From assembly GCA_965199975.1 (NCBI GenBank), contig OZ241340.1, positions 1,798,001 through 1,862,000 of the forward strand: DNA of 64,000 nt, given 5' to 3'. Positions within the stretch are counted from its first letter, which is position 1; each line of letters starts with the position of its first letter. This document shows, piece after piece, positions 15,964 through 24,145 of this stretch. A program made the position numbers and the translations under genes. The stretch is from JASLDZ01 sp965199975 (GTDB taxonomy: Bacteria > Pseudomonadota > Alphaproteobacteria > Caulobacterales > Caulobacteraceae). Under the pieces are notes generated by a model. It was not told the DNA's origin. It saw nothing but the letters and a program-made list of their open reading frames with translations, and searched no databases.

Positions 15964-16611
15964 TCAGAACCTTCTGGTGAATACCCGGAACCCGGGCCGC
16001 TCGGCGATCGCCAGCATTTCGCGGTCGCCGGAGGTGTCGCCGTAGGCCGCCGCCAGACGCTGGCCACTTCCGAAAGCGTCTTCCAGCCTCGCCACCTTCT
16101 CCGGCCCACGGCAGTTGGCGCCGTCGAAGCCGCCGGTGGCGCGACCGGCCGTATCGAAGGCCAGGCGCGTGCCGATCAGGCGCTCGGCGCCGAGCCTGCG
16201 GGCGAAGGGCGCCACCACCTCTTCCGGCGAGGCGGTGACGATGACGCGCATGTCGCCGGCCTCGCCGTGCGTTCGCCAAGCGGCGAGCGCGTCGGGGCGC
16301 ATCAGCCGCTCGAACGTCTCCGTGGCGAAGCGATCCGCGTCGGCTGCGATAGCCTCGCGCGCCGCGCCGCGCAGCAGCCTTCGGGTGAGCGCCGCCTTCA
16401 GCCGTCCTCGGTCGCGGTGCGCCAGGTAGGCGAGCAGGTCGGGCGTCAGCGACGCCAGCGCTGCGGCGTAGCGTAGCGGTCCGGCGCGCCAGCGCAGGAA
16501 GGCGGTGTAGCTGTCACGCACCGTCAGCGTGCCGTCGAAGTCGAAGGCGACGATGGGCCGTCGAGCGGGTGCAGGCTCGGGCGTCTGGCGTTGCAACCGT
16601 CCGCTCCCCAC
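15964..16611 (-). CDS. HAD-IB family hydrolase
   Basis: A 215-residue haloacid dehalogenase-type phosphatase of subclass IB (SerB/PSPase-like). Motif I is AFDFDGTLTVRDS (nucleophile Asp plus the second acid), motif II is VIVTASPEE, and motif IV is AAYGDTSGDREML. The cap region is helical (LRWRAGPLRYAAALASL), as in HAD-IB proteins annotated as phosphoserine phosphatase-like or acyltransferase-linked. Substrate unknown. It converges with the exonuclease III gene; the two stop codons sit in one palindrome, TGAGCTCA at 15959-15966. The gene starts 215 bp from clpX on the other strand. Confidence 0.87.
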   Translation of the reverse strand: MGSGRLQRQTPEPAPARRPIVAFDFDGTLTVRDSYTAFLRWRAGPLRYAAALASLTPDLLAYLAHRDRGRLKAALTRRLLRGAAREAIAADADRFATETFERLMRPDALAAWRTHGEAGDMRVIVTASPEEVVAPFARRLGAERLIGTRLAFDTAGRATGGFDGANCRGPEKVARLEDAFGSGQRLAAAYGDTSGDREMLAIAERPGFRVFTRRF

Positions 16612-16825
16612 CTATCGCCACGCGGCCGCGGCCGCCCGCCCCTTGATCGCGCGCCACGCGAGTGGTCGAATGCGCCTTACGCGGGGGCGGTTGGAGTTCG
16701 GTAAGCCTCTTGGCCTACATGCTGCAAGATCGGCCCGCGTGCTCTGGGCCGTTCGTGGCGGATCGGCTCGGTGGAGACGGACGGCGGCGGGGCGCGGGCC
16801 CCGGCGGCGTCGAAAGGAAAGCTTG

Positions 16826-18091
16826 ATGACCAAAGCCGCCAGCGGCGACTCGAAGTCGACCCTCTACTGCTCCTTCTGCGGCAAGAGCCAGCACGAGGTG
16901 CGCAAGCTCATCGCCGGACCGACCGTGTTCATCTGCGACGAGTGCGTCGAGCTGTGCATGGACATCATCCGTGAAGAGCACAAGATCGCCTTCGTCAAGT
17001 CGAAGGATGGGGTGCCGACGCCGAAGGAGATCCGCGAGGTTCTCGACGACTATGTGATCGGGCAGGACCATGCCAAGAAGGTCTTGGCCGTGGCGGTGCA
17101 CAACCATTACAAGCGGCTGAACCACGCCGCGAAGAATAACGACGTGGAGCTGGCCAAGTCCAACATCATGCTGGTCGGCCCCACCGGCACTGGCAAGACG
17201 CTGTTGGCGCAGACGCTGGCGCGCATAATCGACGTGCCCTTCACCATGGCCGACGCCACCACCCTGACCGAAGCCGGATACGTGGGCGAAGACGTGGAGA
17301 ACATCGTCCTCAAGCTCCTGCAGGCGGCCGACTACAACGTCGAGCGGGCGCAGCGCGGCATCGTCTACATCGATGAGATCGATAAGATCAGCCGCAAGTC
17401 CGACAACCCCTCCATCACCCGCGACGTGTCGGGCGAGGGCGTGCAGCAGGCCCTCCTGAAGATCATGGAGGGCACCGTCGCCAGCGTGCCGCCGCAGGGC
17501 GGGCGCAAGCATCCGCAGCAGGAGTTCCTGCAGGTCGACACCACCAACATCCTGTTCATCGTCGGCGGCGCCTTCGCGGGGCTGGACAAGATCATTTCGG
17601 CGCGCGGCCAGGGGAAGAGCATCGGCTTCGGCGCCAAGGTGGTCGATCCCGAGGAGCGGCGCACTGGCGAGGTGCTGCGCAACGTCGAGCCCGAGGACCT
17701 GCAGCGCTTCGGCCTGATCCCCGAATTCATCGGCCGCCTGCCGGTGGTCGCCACCCTGGAGGACCTCGACGAGGAGGCGCTGGTCAAGATCCTCACCGAG
17801 CCCAAGAACGCGCTGATCAAGCAGTACCAGCGTCTGTTCGACATGGAGAATGTCGGCCTGAGCTTCACAGACGACGCGCTGAAGGCGATCGCCCGCAAGG
17901 CCATCCTGCGCAAGACCGGCGCGCGCGGCCTGCGCTCGATCATGGAGGGCATCCTCCTGGAGAGCATGTTCGAGCTGCCGACCTACCAGGGCGTCGAGGA
18001 GGTGGTGGTCAACGCCGAGGTGGTCGAGGGCCGCACCCAGCCGCTCCTGATCTACGGCGAGCGCCGCGAGGCGAAGGACGGGGCGGCCTGA
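16826..18091 (+). CDS. clpX: ATP-dependent Clp protease ATP-binding subunit ClpX
   Basis: ClpX is the AAA+ unfoldase that delivers substrates to ClpP and is essential for cell-cycle protein turnover in Caulobacter. The 421-residue protein begins with the C4 zinc-finger domain (CSFCGKSQHEVRKL ... CDECVELC), then Walker A GPTGTGKT, the pore loop GYVG, Walker B VYIDEID, the IGF-type ClpP loop (KSIGFGA) and the C-terminal small domain with GARGLRSIMEGILL. The ATG at 16826 follows AAAGGAAA. The long upstream extension of the open frame is not coding. clpP is not in the window, so clpX appears to stand alone here. Confidence 0.97.
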   Translation: MTKAASGDSKSTLYCSFCGKSQHEVRKLIAGPTVFICDECVELCMDIIREEHKIAFVKSKDGVPTPKEIREVLDDYVIGQDHAKKVLAVAVHNHYKRLNHAAKNNDVELAKSNIMLVGPTGTGKTLLAQTLARIIDVPFTMADATTLTEAGYVGEDVENIVLKLLQAADYNVERAQRGIVYIDEIDKISRKSDNPSITRDVSGEGVQQALLKIMEGTVASVPPQGGRKHPQQEFLQVDTTNILFIVGGAFAGLDKIISARGQGKSIGFGAKVVDPEERRTGEVLRNVEPEDLQRFGLIPEFIGRLPVVATLEDLDEEALVKILTEPKNALIKQYQRLFDMENVGLSFTDDALKAIARKAILRKTGARGLRSIMEGILLESMFELPTYQGVEEVVVNAEVVEGRTQPLLIYGERREAKDGAA

Positions 18092-18105
18092 GCCGCTCCG
18101 TCGGC

Positions 18106-18121
18106 GGGGGCGTCAGCCCCC
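18106..18121. terminator. Short bidirectional hairpin between clpX and the VOC gene
   Basis: GGGGGC-GTCA-GCCCCC, with its loop and 3' arm overlapping the stop codon end of the minus-strand VOC gene and starting 14 bp after clpX. It is stable and suitably placed between convergent genes, but has no T tract. Confidence 0.5.
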
Positions 18122-18523
18122 CGTCTTCGCCAGCACGTGCGCGATCGACCAGATGTGGCCGAAGGGGTCCTTCACCTGGCCGTAGCGGTCGCCCCAGAAC
18201 TGGTCGGCCAGCGGCATGATCGCGGTGCAGCCGGCATCAACCGCGCGGCTGTACCAGGCGTCGGCGTCGTCCACCTGCAGGTGCAGCACGACACCGGCGG
18301 GCGGCGGCGCGGGGGCGTCGCCGTGGAACTCGGGGAAGTCGTCCGACAGCATGACCGCGCCGCCGTTGATGCCCAGGTGGCTGTTCAGCACACGCTCGCC
18401 ATCGTCGGCCATGTGGCGGGCGAACTCGGTCGCGGCGAAGGCCTTCTCATAGAAGGCGATCGCCGACTTGCCGCCGGTGACGGTGAGATAGGGCATGACG
18501 CCATGGGGCGTGGGCTCGGCCAT
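18113..18523 (-). CDS. VOC family protein (PhnB-like glyoxalase fold)
   Basis: A 136-residue single-domain protein of the vicinal oxygen chelate superfamily, PhnB-like branch. It starts TPHGVMPYLTVTGGKSAIAFYEKAF, the usual PhnB opening, and ends VKDPFGHIWSIAHV, which holds the last metal-ligand region. VMLSDDFPEF is another conserved block. PhnB-like proteins have no firm catalytic role. A second copy lies just upstream at 18587-19003, so this is a tandem pair. Confidence 0.88.
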   Translation of the reverse strand: MAEPTPHGVMPYLTVTGGKSAIAFYEKAFAATEFARHMADDGERVLNSHLGINGGAVMLSDDFPEFHGDAPAPPPAGVVLHLQVDDADAWYSRAVDAGCTAIMPLADQFWGDRYGQVKDPFGHIWSIAHVLAKTGG

Positions 18524-18586
18524 TGAAGGGCTCCTAGGGGCGGATTGTCGGCGCTACGCGACGCAGGGCTCTGCGTTCGTACGGTG

Positions 18587-19003
18587 TCACGCGGCGGGTG
18601 GACGGCTGACGAAGGCAAAGACGTGGCCGAAAGGGTCGCGCACCTTGGCGTGGCGGCCGTAGAACTCGTCGGCGGGCGCGTTGACGGCGACCGCGCCGGC
18701 TTCGACCGCGCATGTGAACCAGGCGTCCACATCGTCGACGCCCAGGTTCACGATCACCGACGAGCCGCCCAGCCTGGCCGGCGGCGTAACGCCGATCATC
18801 TCGGCGAACTCTTGCGACCAGTCCGACAGCATGACGTGGCCGCCGTTTGTCCGCAGCTGGGCGTGGCCGACCTTGCCCTTCCACTCCACGACCTCGCCCA
18901 AGGGCTCGGCGGCGAAAGCGCGGGCGTAGAAGGCGAGCGCGGCGCGGCCGTCGTCGACGCTGAGGTAGGGGGCGACGGGCGGGTACTGCGTCGCGTCGGC
19001 CAT
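18587..19003 (-). CDS. VOC family protein (PhnB-like), paralogue of its downstream neighbour
   Basis: A 138-residue protein of the same family as the gene downstream (18113-18523). It has PVAPYLSVDDGRAALAFYARAF, HVMLSDWSQEF and KVRDPFGHVFAFV in the same order, so the two arose by tandem duplication and have diverged well apart. The ATG at 19003 follows a purine-rich GGAAGGAGC. The reading frame extends further upstream, but the extra residues resemble no PhnB protein. It diverges from rarA with 53 bp between starts. Confidence 0.88.
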   Translation of the reverse strand: MADATQYPPVAPYLSVDDGRAALAFYARAFAAEPLGEVVEWKGKVGHAQLRTNGGHVMLSDWSQEFAEMIGVTPPARLGGSSVIVNLGVDDVDAWFTCAVEAGAVAVNAPADEFYGRHAKVRDPFGHVFAFVSRPPAA

Positions 19004-19056
19004 GCTCGCTCCTTCCGCCGGGTGCGGCGTCGGCCGCTCCGCGCTATCTAGCACGC

Positions 19057-20409
19057 ATGGCCGATCTGTTCGAAGCCGCGGGCATGGCCCCGCCGCCAAA
19101 TCCGGAGCGGGGGTCCGAGCGGCAAGCCGCGCCTGATGCGCCGCTGGCCGACCGGCTGCGCCCGACTTCGCTGGTGCAGGTGGTGGGGCAGGGGCACCTC
19201 TTGGGGCCGGACGGACCGATCGGGCGCATGGCGGCGGCGCATCGGCTGGCGTCGATGATCCTGTGGGGGCCGCCCGGTGTGGGCAAGACCACCATCGCGC
19301 GCCTGCTGGCCAAGGAGGCGGGCTACGCGTTCCAGCAGCTCTCGGCGGTGTTCTCGGGCGTGGCTGACCTTAAGAAGGCGTTCGAAGCGGCGCGGGCGCG
19401 GCGGGCGGCGGGGCAGGCGACGCTGCTGTTCGTCGATGAGATCCACCGCTTCAACCGCGCTCAGCAGGACGGCTTCCTGCCCTTCGTGGAGGAGGGGATC
19501 GTCACGCTTGTGGGCGCCACCACCGAGAACCCCTCCTTCGAGCTGAACAGCTCGCTGCTCTCGCGCTGTCAGGTCTTCGTACTCAAGCGGCTCGACGAAG
19601 CGGCGCTGGGCGAGCTGCTCGGGCGCGCTGAAGCCGATGCAGGCCACGCGCTTCCGGTGACCCCGTCCGCCCGCGAGGCGCTGATCGCCATGGCCGACGG
19701 AGACGGGCGCTACGTGCTGACGCTGGCCGAGACGCTGTTCGCCATCGGCCCGGCGGACGAGGCGCTCGATCCCGCGGGCCTGGCGGCGGTGCTGCAGCGC
19801 CGCGCGGTGGCCTACGACAAGGATCGCGAGCAGCACTACGACCTGATCTCGGCCCTGCATAAATCGATCCGCGGTTCCGATCCGGATGCGGCGCTCTACT
19901 GGTTCGCCCGCATGGTGGAGGGCGGCGAGGAGCCGCTGTTCCTCGCGCGCCGGCTGGTGCGCGCGGCCAGCGAGGACATCGGCGCAGCCGATCCTACGGC
20001 GCTGCTCGTCGCCACCGCAGCCAAGGACGCCTACGATTTCCTGGGCTCGCCGGAGGGCGAGCTGTCGATCGCGCAGGTGGTGGTGCATCTCGCCACCGCG
20101 CCGAAGTCCAACGCCGTCTACGCCGCCTTCAAGGCCGCGCGCCGCGCCGCGAAGGCGACGGGTTCGCTGGCCCCGCCCAACCACATCCGCAATGCGCCGA
20201 CACGGCTGATGCGCGACCTGGGCTACGGCAAGGATTACGCGTACGACCCCGACACGCGGGAGGGTTTCAGCGGCCAGAGCTACTGGCCCGACGGCATGGA
20301 ACCCCAGCGCTTCTACACGCCGCGTGGCGACGGTGCGGAGGCGCGGGTGAAGGAGCGCCTCGAGCACTGGGCGCAGCTGCGCCGTGAGCGAGCGGGAGAG
20401 GGAGGTTGA
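19057..20409 (+). CDS. rarA: Replication-associated recombination protein RarA
   Basis: RarA (MgsA) is a AAA+ ATPase related to clamp loaders that acts at stalled replication forks. The 450-residue protein starts MADLFEAAG, has the linker PLADRLRPTSLVQVVGQGHL typical of the family, Walker A GPPGVGKT, Walker B LLFVDEIHRFN, and the sensor region ATTENPSFELNSSLLSRCQVF. The C-terminal tetramerisation domain ends normally. The next gene starts at a TTG inside the last bases, so the RluA-family gene is translationally coupled. Confidence 0.95.
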   Translation: MADLFEAAGMAPPPNPERGSERQAAPDAPLADRLRPTSLVQVVGQGHLLGPDGPIGRMAAAHRLASMILWGPPGVGKTTIARLLAKEAGYAFQQLSAVFSGVADLKKAFEAARARRAAGQATLLFVDEIHRFNRAQQDGFLPFVEEGIVTLVGATTENPSFELNSSLLSRCQVFVLKRLDEAALGELLGRAEADAGHALPVTPSAREALIAMADGDGRYVLTLAETLFAIGPADEALDPAGLAAVLQRRAVAYDKDREQHYDLISALHKSIRGSDPDAALYWFARMVEGGEEPLFLARRLVRAASEDIGAADPTALLVATAAKDAYDFLGSPEGELSIAQVVVHLATAPKSNAVYAAFKAARRAAKATGSLAPPNHIRNAPTRLMRDLGYGKDYAYDPDTREGFSGQSYWPDGMEPQRFYTPRGDGAEARVKERLEHWAQLRRERAGEGG

Positions 20410-21266
20410 AACGCATCGTCGCGTGTGCGGCTTCACCCCCATCCCCGACGCTTCGCTCTTCAAGAGGCGAGCGCCGAGCGGCTGGCGTCAAGCACGAGCG
20501 TGAGGTCACGCTGACCCCCGACGAGATCGCCTTCGTGCGGTCGCTGGTGATCGTGCAGGACGACCTGATCCTGGCGCTCGACAAGCCTGCGGGGCTCTCG
20601 AGCCAGGGCGGGCGCGGCCAAGCCAATACCCTGGACGAGTTGCTGTTCGCCTTCCGCCGCACCAACGGCAACCGTCCGCGTCTCGTGCACCGGCTGGACC
20701 GCGACACCTCGGGCGTGATCCTCGCCGCCAAGACCAAACCGGCGGCGGCTTTCCTCGGCAAGGCGCTGATGGCGCGCTCGGTGCGCAAGACCTACCTCGC
20801 CCTGGCCCCGCCCGGCCCCGCGGCCTCGGGCGTGATCGACACGCCGCTGCGGCGCGAGGAGGTGGGGCGCGAGGCCTACACACGCACAGCCGCGGCCGAT
20901 CATCCCGATGCCGAAGCCGCCCTGACCCGCTTCCGCACACTGGCGCATGGGCCGGGCTGCGCCCTTCTGGAGGTGCGGCCCGAGACGGGGCGCATGCATC
21001 AGATCCGCGTGCATCTGGCCTCCATCGGTCGGCCGCTGCTGGGCGACGTGCGCTACGGCGGGGCGCTCACCGCGGGCGGCGAGGCGGTTCCGCGCCTGAT
21101 GCTGCACGCGCTCGCCATAGATGTGCCTCATCCCGTCGGCGGGCGTCGGCGCTACGAGGCGCGGCCGCCCCCCGACATGAGCGTCGTCGCGCACGCCTGC
21201 GGGGTCGATATCGCCGCCGCGGTGGCGGCCGTGTTGCACGGAACGCCGGCGTCTGCGCAGGGTTGA
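20406..21266 (+). CDS. RluA-family pseudouridine synthase
   Basis: A 286-residue enzyme that converts uridine to pseudouridine in rRNA or tRNA. The catalytic motif HRLDRDTSGVILAAKT contains the essential Asp, and later motifs PETGRMHQIRVHLASIGRPLLGD and LMLHA are typical. There is no S4 domain, so it is closest to the RluA/RluC branch without S4. The start is probably the TTG at 20406, overlapping the rarA stop and preceded by GAGAGGGAGG; no ATG gives a whole domain. The target base cannot be assigned. Confidence 0.9.
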   Translation: MKRIVACAASPPSPTLRSSRGERRAAGVKHEREVTLTPDEIAFVRSLVIVQDDLILALDKPAGLSSQGGRGQANTLDELLFAFRRTNGNRPRLVHRLDRDTSGVILAAKTKPAAAFLGKALMARSVRKTYLALAPPGPAASGVIDTPLRREEVGREAYTRTAAADHPDAEAALTRFRTLAHGPGCALLEVRPETGRMHQIRVHLASIGRPLLGDVRYGGALTAGGEAVPRLMLHALAIDVPHPVGGRRRYEARPPPDMSVVAHACGVDIAAAVAAVLHGTPASAQG

Positions 21267-21272
21267 GCCGAC

Positions 21273-21719
21273 ATGCGAGTCCTCGCCGCCGCCTCCCTTT
21301 GCGCCGCCCTCTTGGCCGGCTGCGCCACATACGAGCCGCCGTCGCAGCCGCGGGCCCTCAACATCGCACCTGGCGTCTGGCGACTGACGACGGTCTCCGA
21401 ATCGGGGCCGGGCGCGCAGGTGGGGGCGCTGCGCCGTGCGGCGGACCTCACCCTTGCCGAAGGCGGCGACTGGTTCCGCGTGCTCGACCGCGAACGCGGG
21501 TCGGACGGCGAGGGCTATGGCTTCGGCTCGGGGTCTTCTGATGTCGGCGACACTCTGTCGGATCCGGGAGCCTACGCGCTGGCCACCCTTGAGATCGAGA
21601 TCGGGCACGGTGCGCGCCCTGAAGGGCGCAACGTGTACGACGCGCGGCAGGTGGCTGCCTCGGGGCGCGGTGCGCACATCCCCGCCGCCCGCCCATCCTC
21701 GCCGGCCACCCGCGCCTGA
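21273..21719 (+). CDS. Putative lipoprotein
   Basis: A 148-residue protein with a lipoprotein signal peptide: MRVLAAASLCAALLAGC, the lipobox being LAGC with Cys17 as the acylated residue. The mature part has the pattern GVWRLTTVSESGPG and a segment EGGDWFRVLDRERGSDG, similar to small lipoproteins annotated in Caulobacter relatives. It lies 6 bp after the RluA-family gene and is probably co-transcribed. Position +2 is Ala, suggesting outer-membrane sorting. Function unknown. Confidence 0.75.
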   Translation: MRVLAAASLCAALLAGCATYEPPSQPRALNIAPGVWRLTTVSESGPGAQVGALRRAADLTLAEGGDWFRVLDRERGSDGEGYGFGSGSSDVGDTLSDPGAYALATLEIEIGHGARPEGRNVYDARQVAASGRGAHIPAARPSSPATRA

Positions 21720-21723
21720 CGGG

Positions 21724-22464
21724 CTACCGCGCGCCCTTGGCAGCCAGGTCGCGCCATGCCCGCGCCTCCTTTGCGAACGGTCCGTGCAGGCGTGAGATGC
21801 GGTCGTCCATGTCGATCAGCAGCGCGCGTGCGTCATCCCTGCGTCCTGCCGCGCCAAGGAAGGCGGCGTAGCGCGCGATCGCCTCGAAGCCCGGCACGCG
21901 GTTGTAGGCTTCGCGATAGGCCGTCTCCGCCTGCGCTGTGCGACCAGCGGCCTCGAGCGCGCGGGCGTGCGCCAGGACGGCGTCGGGCGATGCGGGCGTC
22001 TCCTCATCGGTGACGAGCGCTTGGGTCAGGACGAGGGCCTCGGGCGCCCGGTCCAGTGCCAGAAGCGCCTTGGCGCGGCCGAGGCGCAGCGACGGATCGT
22101 CGGCGTGGATGCCCTGCGCGGCCTCGCGGTACTGCGTCTCCGCCTCGTCCCACAGACCGAGCCCGGCGGCTGCCGAGGCCAGGCGCATGCGGTTGGCGAC
22201 GGTGGGCGTAAGCGCGATGGCGGCGAGGGCTTCGCGATGCTCGCGCCCAGGGTCCAGCGCCTTGCGAGCGCCAGACGCCGCCCTGCGCGCACCGGGTCCT
22301 CGCATCACGCCGGGCAGAAGCACGATGAGGAGATAGGCCAGGCCGCCGATGGGCTGGAAGGCCAGGATGATCCACAGCCAGTACATTTCCTGGCGGGTGC
22401 GCACGACGTGCCAGCACAGCAGAAGCGCGAAGGCGAAGCTGCATAGGATGAGCGGCAGGGTCAT
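21724..22464 (-). CDS. Membrane-anchored TPR-like protein
   Basis: A 246-residue protein. Two transmembrane helices at the N-terminus (LPLILCSFAFALLLCW and MYWLWIILAFQPIGGLAYLLIVLLP) resemble the PLDc_N cap often fused to signalling or TPR segments. The cytoplasmic part has TPR-like helical repeats with AEAxYREA spacing (WDEAETQYREAAQGI, AQAETAYREAYNRVPG). It converges with the lipoprotein gene and lies 47 bp ahead of pth on the same strand. Likely an assembly or scaffold protein; no specific role can be given. Confidence 0.75.
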   Translation of the reverse strand: MTLPLILCSFAFALLLCWHVVRTRQEMYWLWIILAFQPIGGLAYLLIVLLPGVMRGPGARRAASGARKALDPGREHREALAAIALTPTVANRMRLASAAAGLGLWDEAETQYREAAQGIHADDPSLRLGRAKALLALDRAPEALVLTQALVTDEETPASPDAVLAHARALEAAGRTAQAETAYREAYNRVPGFEAIARYAAFLGAAGRRDDARALLIDMDDRISRLHGPFAKEARAWRDLAAKGAR

Positions 22465-22511
22465 GCAGCGCAGGTTCTAGCGCGGCGACGGGCGAAGGCG
22501 GAAGGCGCCCC

Positions 22512-23117
22512 TCATCCGTCGCGGTTGCGCGCGCGGCTGTCGAACTTCTCGGCCGGAGCCAGGCGCATGACCTCGGCTTGGTACTTCTCGTCCTCGCCCG
22601 CCACCAGCAGCGGCAGGGCGTCGGCCAGTTCACGCAGCAGGGGGTCGAGCCATGCGCGGTCGGCCTTGTGGAAGTCGGCCAGCACGTGGCCCAGCACGCG
22701 CTCCTTGTCGCCGGGGTGTCCCACGCCGATGCGCCCGCGGCGGAAGTCCGGCCCGATGTGGGCGACAGTCGAGCGGATGCCGTTGTGGCCGGCGGCGCCG
22801 CCACCCGTCTTCATGCGGAAGCGGCCGGGCGACATGTCGATCTCGTCGTAGAGCACCACCACGCCTTCGGGCGCCACCTTGTAGAACTTCGCCGCCTCGC
22901 CGACGGCGCGGCCGCTGTCGTTCATGAAGGTCTGCGGCTTGAGGAGGAGCGCCTTCTCGCCCGCGACGGTCCCCTCTGCGGCGAAGGCCTGGAAGCGGCC
23001 GCGCCAGGGCGAGAAGTCCCAGCGCTCGTGCATGGCGTCGGCCGCCATGAAGCCCACGTTGTGGCGCTGGCCGGCATGCCTGGGGCCCGGATTGCCGAGG
23101 CCGGCGAGGATCAGCAT
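22512..23117 (-). CDS. pth: Peptidyl-tRNA hydrolase
   Basis: Pth frees tRNA from peptidyl-tRNAs lost from ribosomes and is essential. The 201-residue protein has LAGLGNPGPRHAGQRHNVGF with the catalytic His19, the LLKPQTFMNDSG loop, VVLYDEIDMSPGRFRMK containing the catalytic Asp, and GHNGIRS. The ATG at 23117 matches the family start. It lies 73 bp downstream of rplY, the conserved rplY-pth pairing. Confidence 0.96.
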   Translation of the reverse strand: MLILAGLGNPGPRHAGQRHNVGFMAADAMHERWDFSPWRGRFQAFAAEGTVAGEKALLLKPQTFMNDSGRAVGEAAKFYKVAPEGVVVLYDEIDMSPGRFRMKTGGGAAGHNGIRSTVAHIGPDFRRGRIGVGHPGDKERVLGHVLADFHKADRAWLDPLLRELADALPLLVAGEDEKYQAEVMRLAPAEKFDSRARNRDG

Positions 23118-23190
23118 CGGGCGGCGCTCATATGCGAAGGGCGCGCCCCTGGCGGACGCGCCCTTGCGAGGATCGGCGGTGCGGTCCGGA

Positions 23191-24009
23191 TCAGCCGTGC
23201 TCGGCCGGCACGTCGTCGGCGTCTTCCTCAGCCGCATCGCCCTCCGTCTCGGGACCCGACGGCGCGGCGTCGGCGGCGACCGCGTGGGCGGCTTCCTCGG
23301 CGTCGCGGCCTTCGGCGGCGGCGGCTTCCACGGCGGCGGTGGCCGCAGCGGCGACGGCGGCCACGTCGACCTCGCCACCGGTTAGGGCTGCGCCCGACTG
23401 GGCTTCGGCCACGGCGGCGTCGATGGCGGCGTCGGCCGAGGCCATGGCCGAGGTGCCGGCTATGGTGGCGATCACGAAGTCGCGGTCGCTGATGACGGGC
23501 GAGATGCTGGCGGCGACCTTCACCGCCGACCAGCGAACCGCGTCGCCCACGTCATAGCCCTTGAGGTCGATGGTCAGCTCCTCCGGGATCTCGTCGGCCG
23601 GGACCAGCAGCTCCACCTCGTGGCGGGCGATATTCAAAGTGCCGCCGCGCTTGAGGCCGCGACATTCGTCCTGGTTCACGAAATGCACGGGCACCGCGAT
23701 CTTCACCTTCTGGTGCTCTTCGACCCGGAAAAGGTCGAAGTGCACAGGCCGGTCGCTGACCGGATCGAACTGCACGTCGCGCGCGATCACCGGCTGGGTG
23801 TCGGCGCCGTACTTCAGCGTGATCAGGTGGCCCAGGAGCTTGCCGGTGTAGAGCGCCTTCCTGAAGGCGTTCTCGTTGGCGGTGATCGCCACGGGGCCGC
23901 GGGGGCCGCCGTAGAGCACGCCGGGCACCTTGCCCTCACGGCGCGCGGCGCGGGCGCCGCCGGTGCCGGTGCGCTCGCGCACTTCGACGTTGAGCTCGAT
24001 GTCGGCCAT
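23191..24009 (-). CDS. rplY: 50S ribosomal protein L25 (Ctc/TL5 type)
   Basis: L25 binds 5S rRNA. This 272-residue form has the L25 domain first (ELNVEVRERTGTGGARAARREGKVPGVLYG), then the TL5 C-terminal beta domain (EVELLVPADEIPEELTIDLKGYDVGD), and a long acidic and alanine-rich tail, common in alphaproteobacteria. The ATG at 24009 is preferred because sequence upstream in the same frame is not L25-like. The gene is followed by pth. Confidence 0.95.
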   Translation of the reverse strand: MADIELNVEVRERTGTGGARAARREGKVPGVLYGGPRGPVAITANENAFRKALYTGKLLGHLITLKYGADTQPVIARDVQFDPVSDRPVHFDLFRVEEHQKVKIAVPVHFVNQDECRGLKRGGTLNIARHEVELLVPADEIPEELTIDLKGYDVGDAVRWSAVKVAASISPVISDRDFVIATIAGTSAMASADAAIDAAVAEAQSGAALTGGEVDVAAVAAAATAAVEAAAAEGRDAEEAAHAVAADAAPSGPETEGDAAEEDADDVPAEHG

Positions 24010-24145
24010 GGCGGGGATCTTGGGGTCTGGCGTGAAACACAAGGCCGCCGCGCAGGCCTCTGAAGCCCGGTGCGGCGGCGAAAAGCGAGGCGCGTCTCTA
24101 GACGCAAAGCGCCGGTCGCGCAACGCCGGCCGCCATTGCGCGGCG

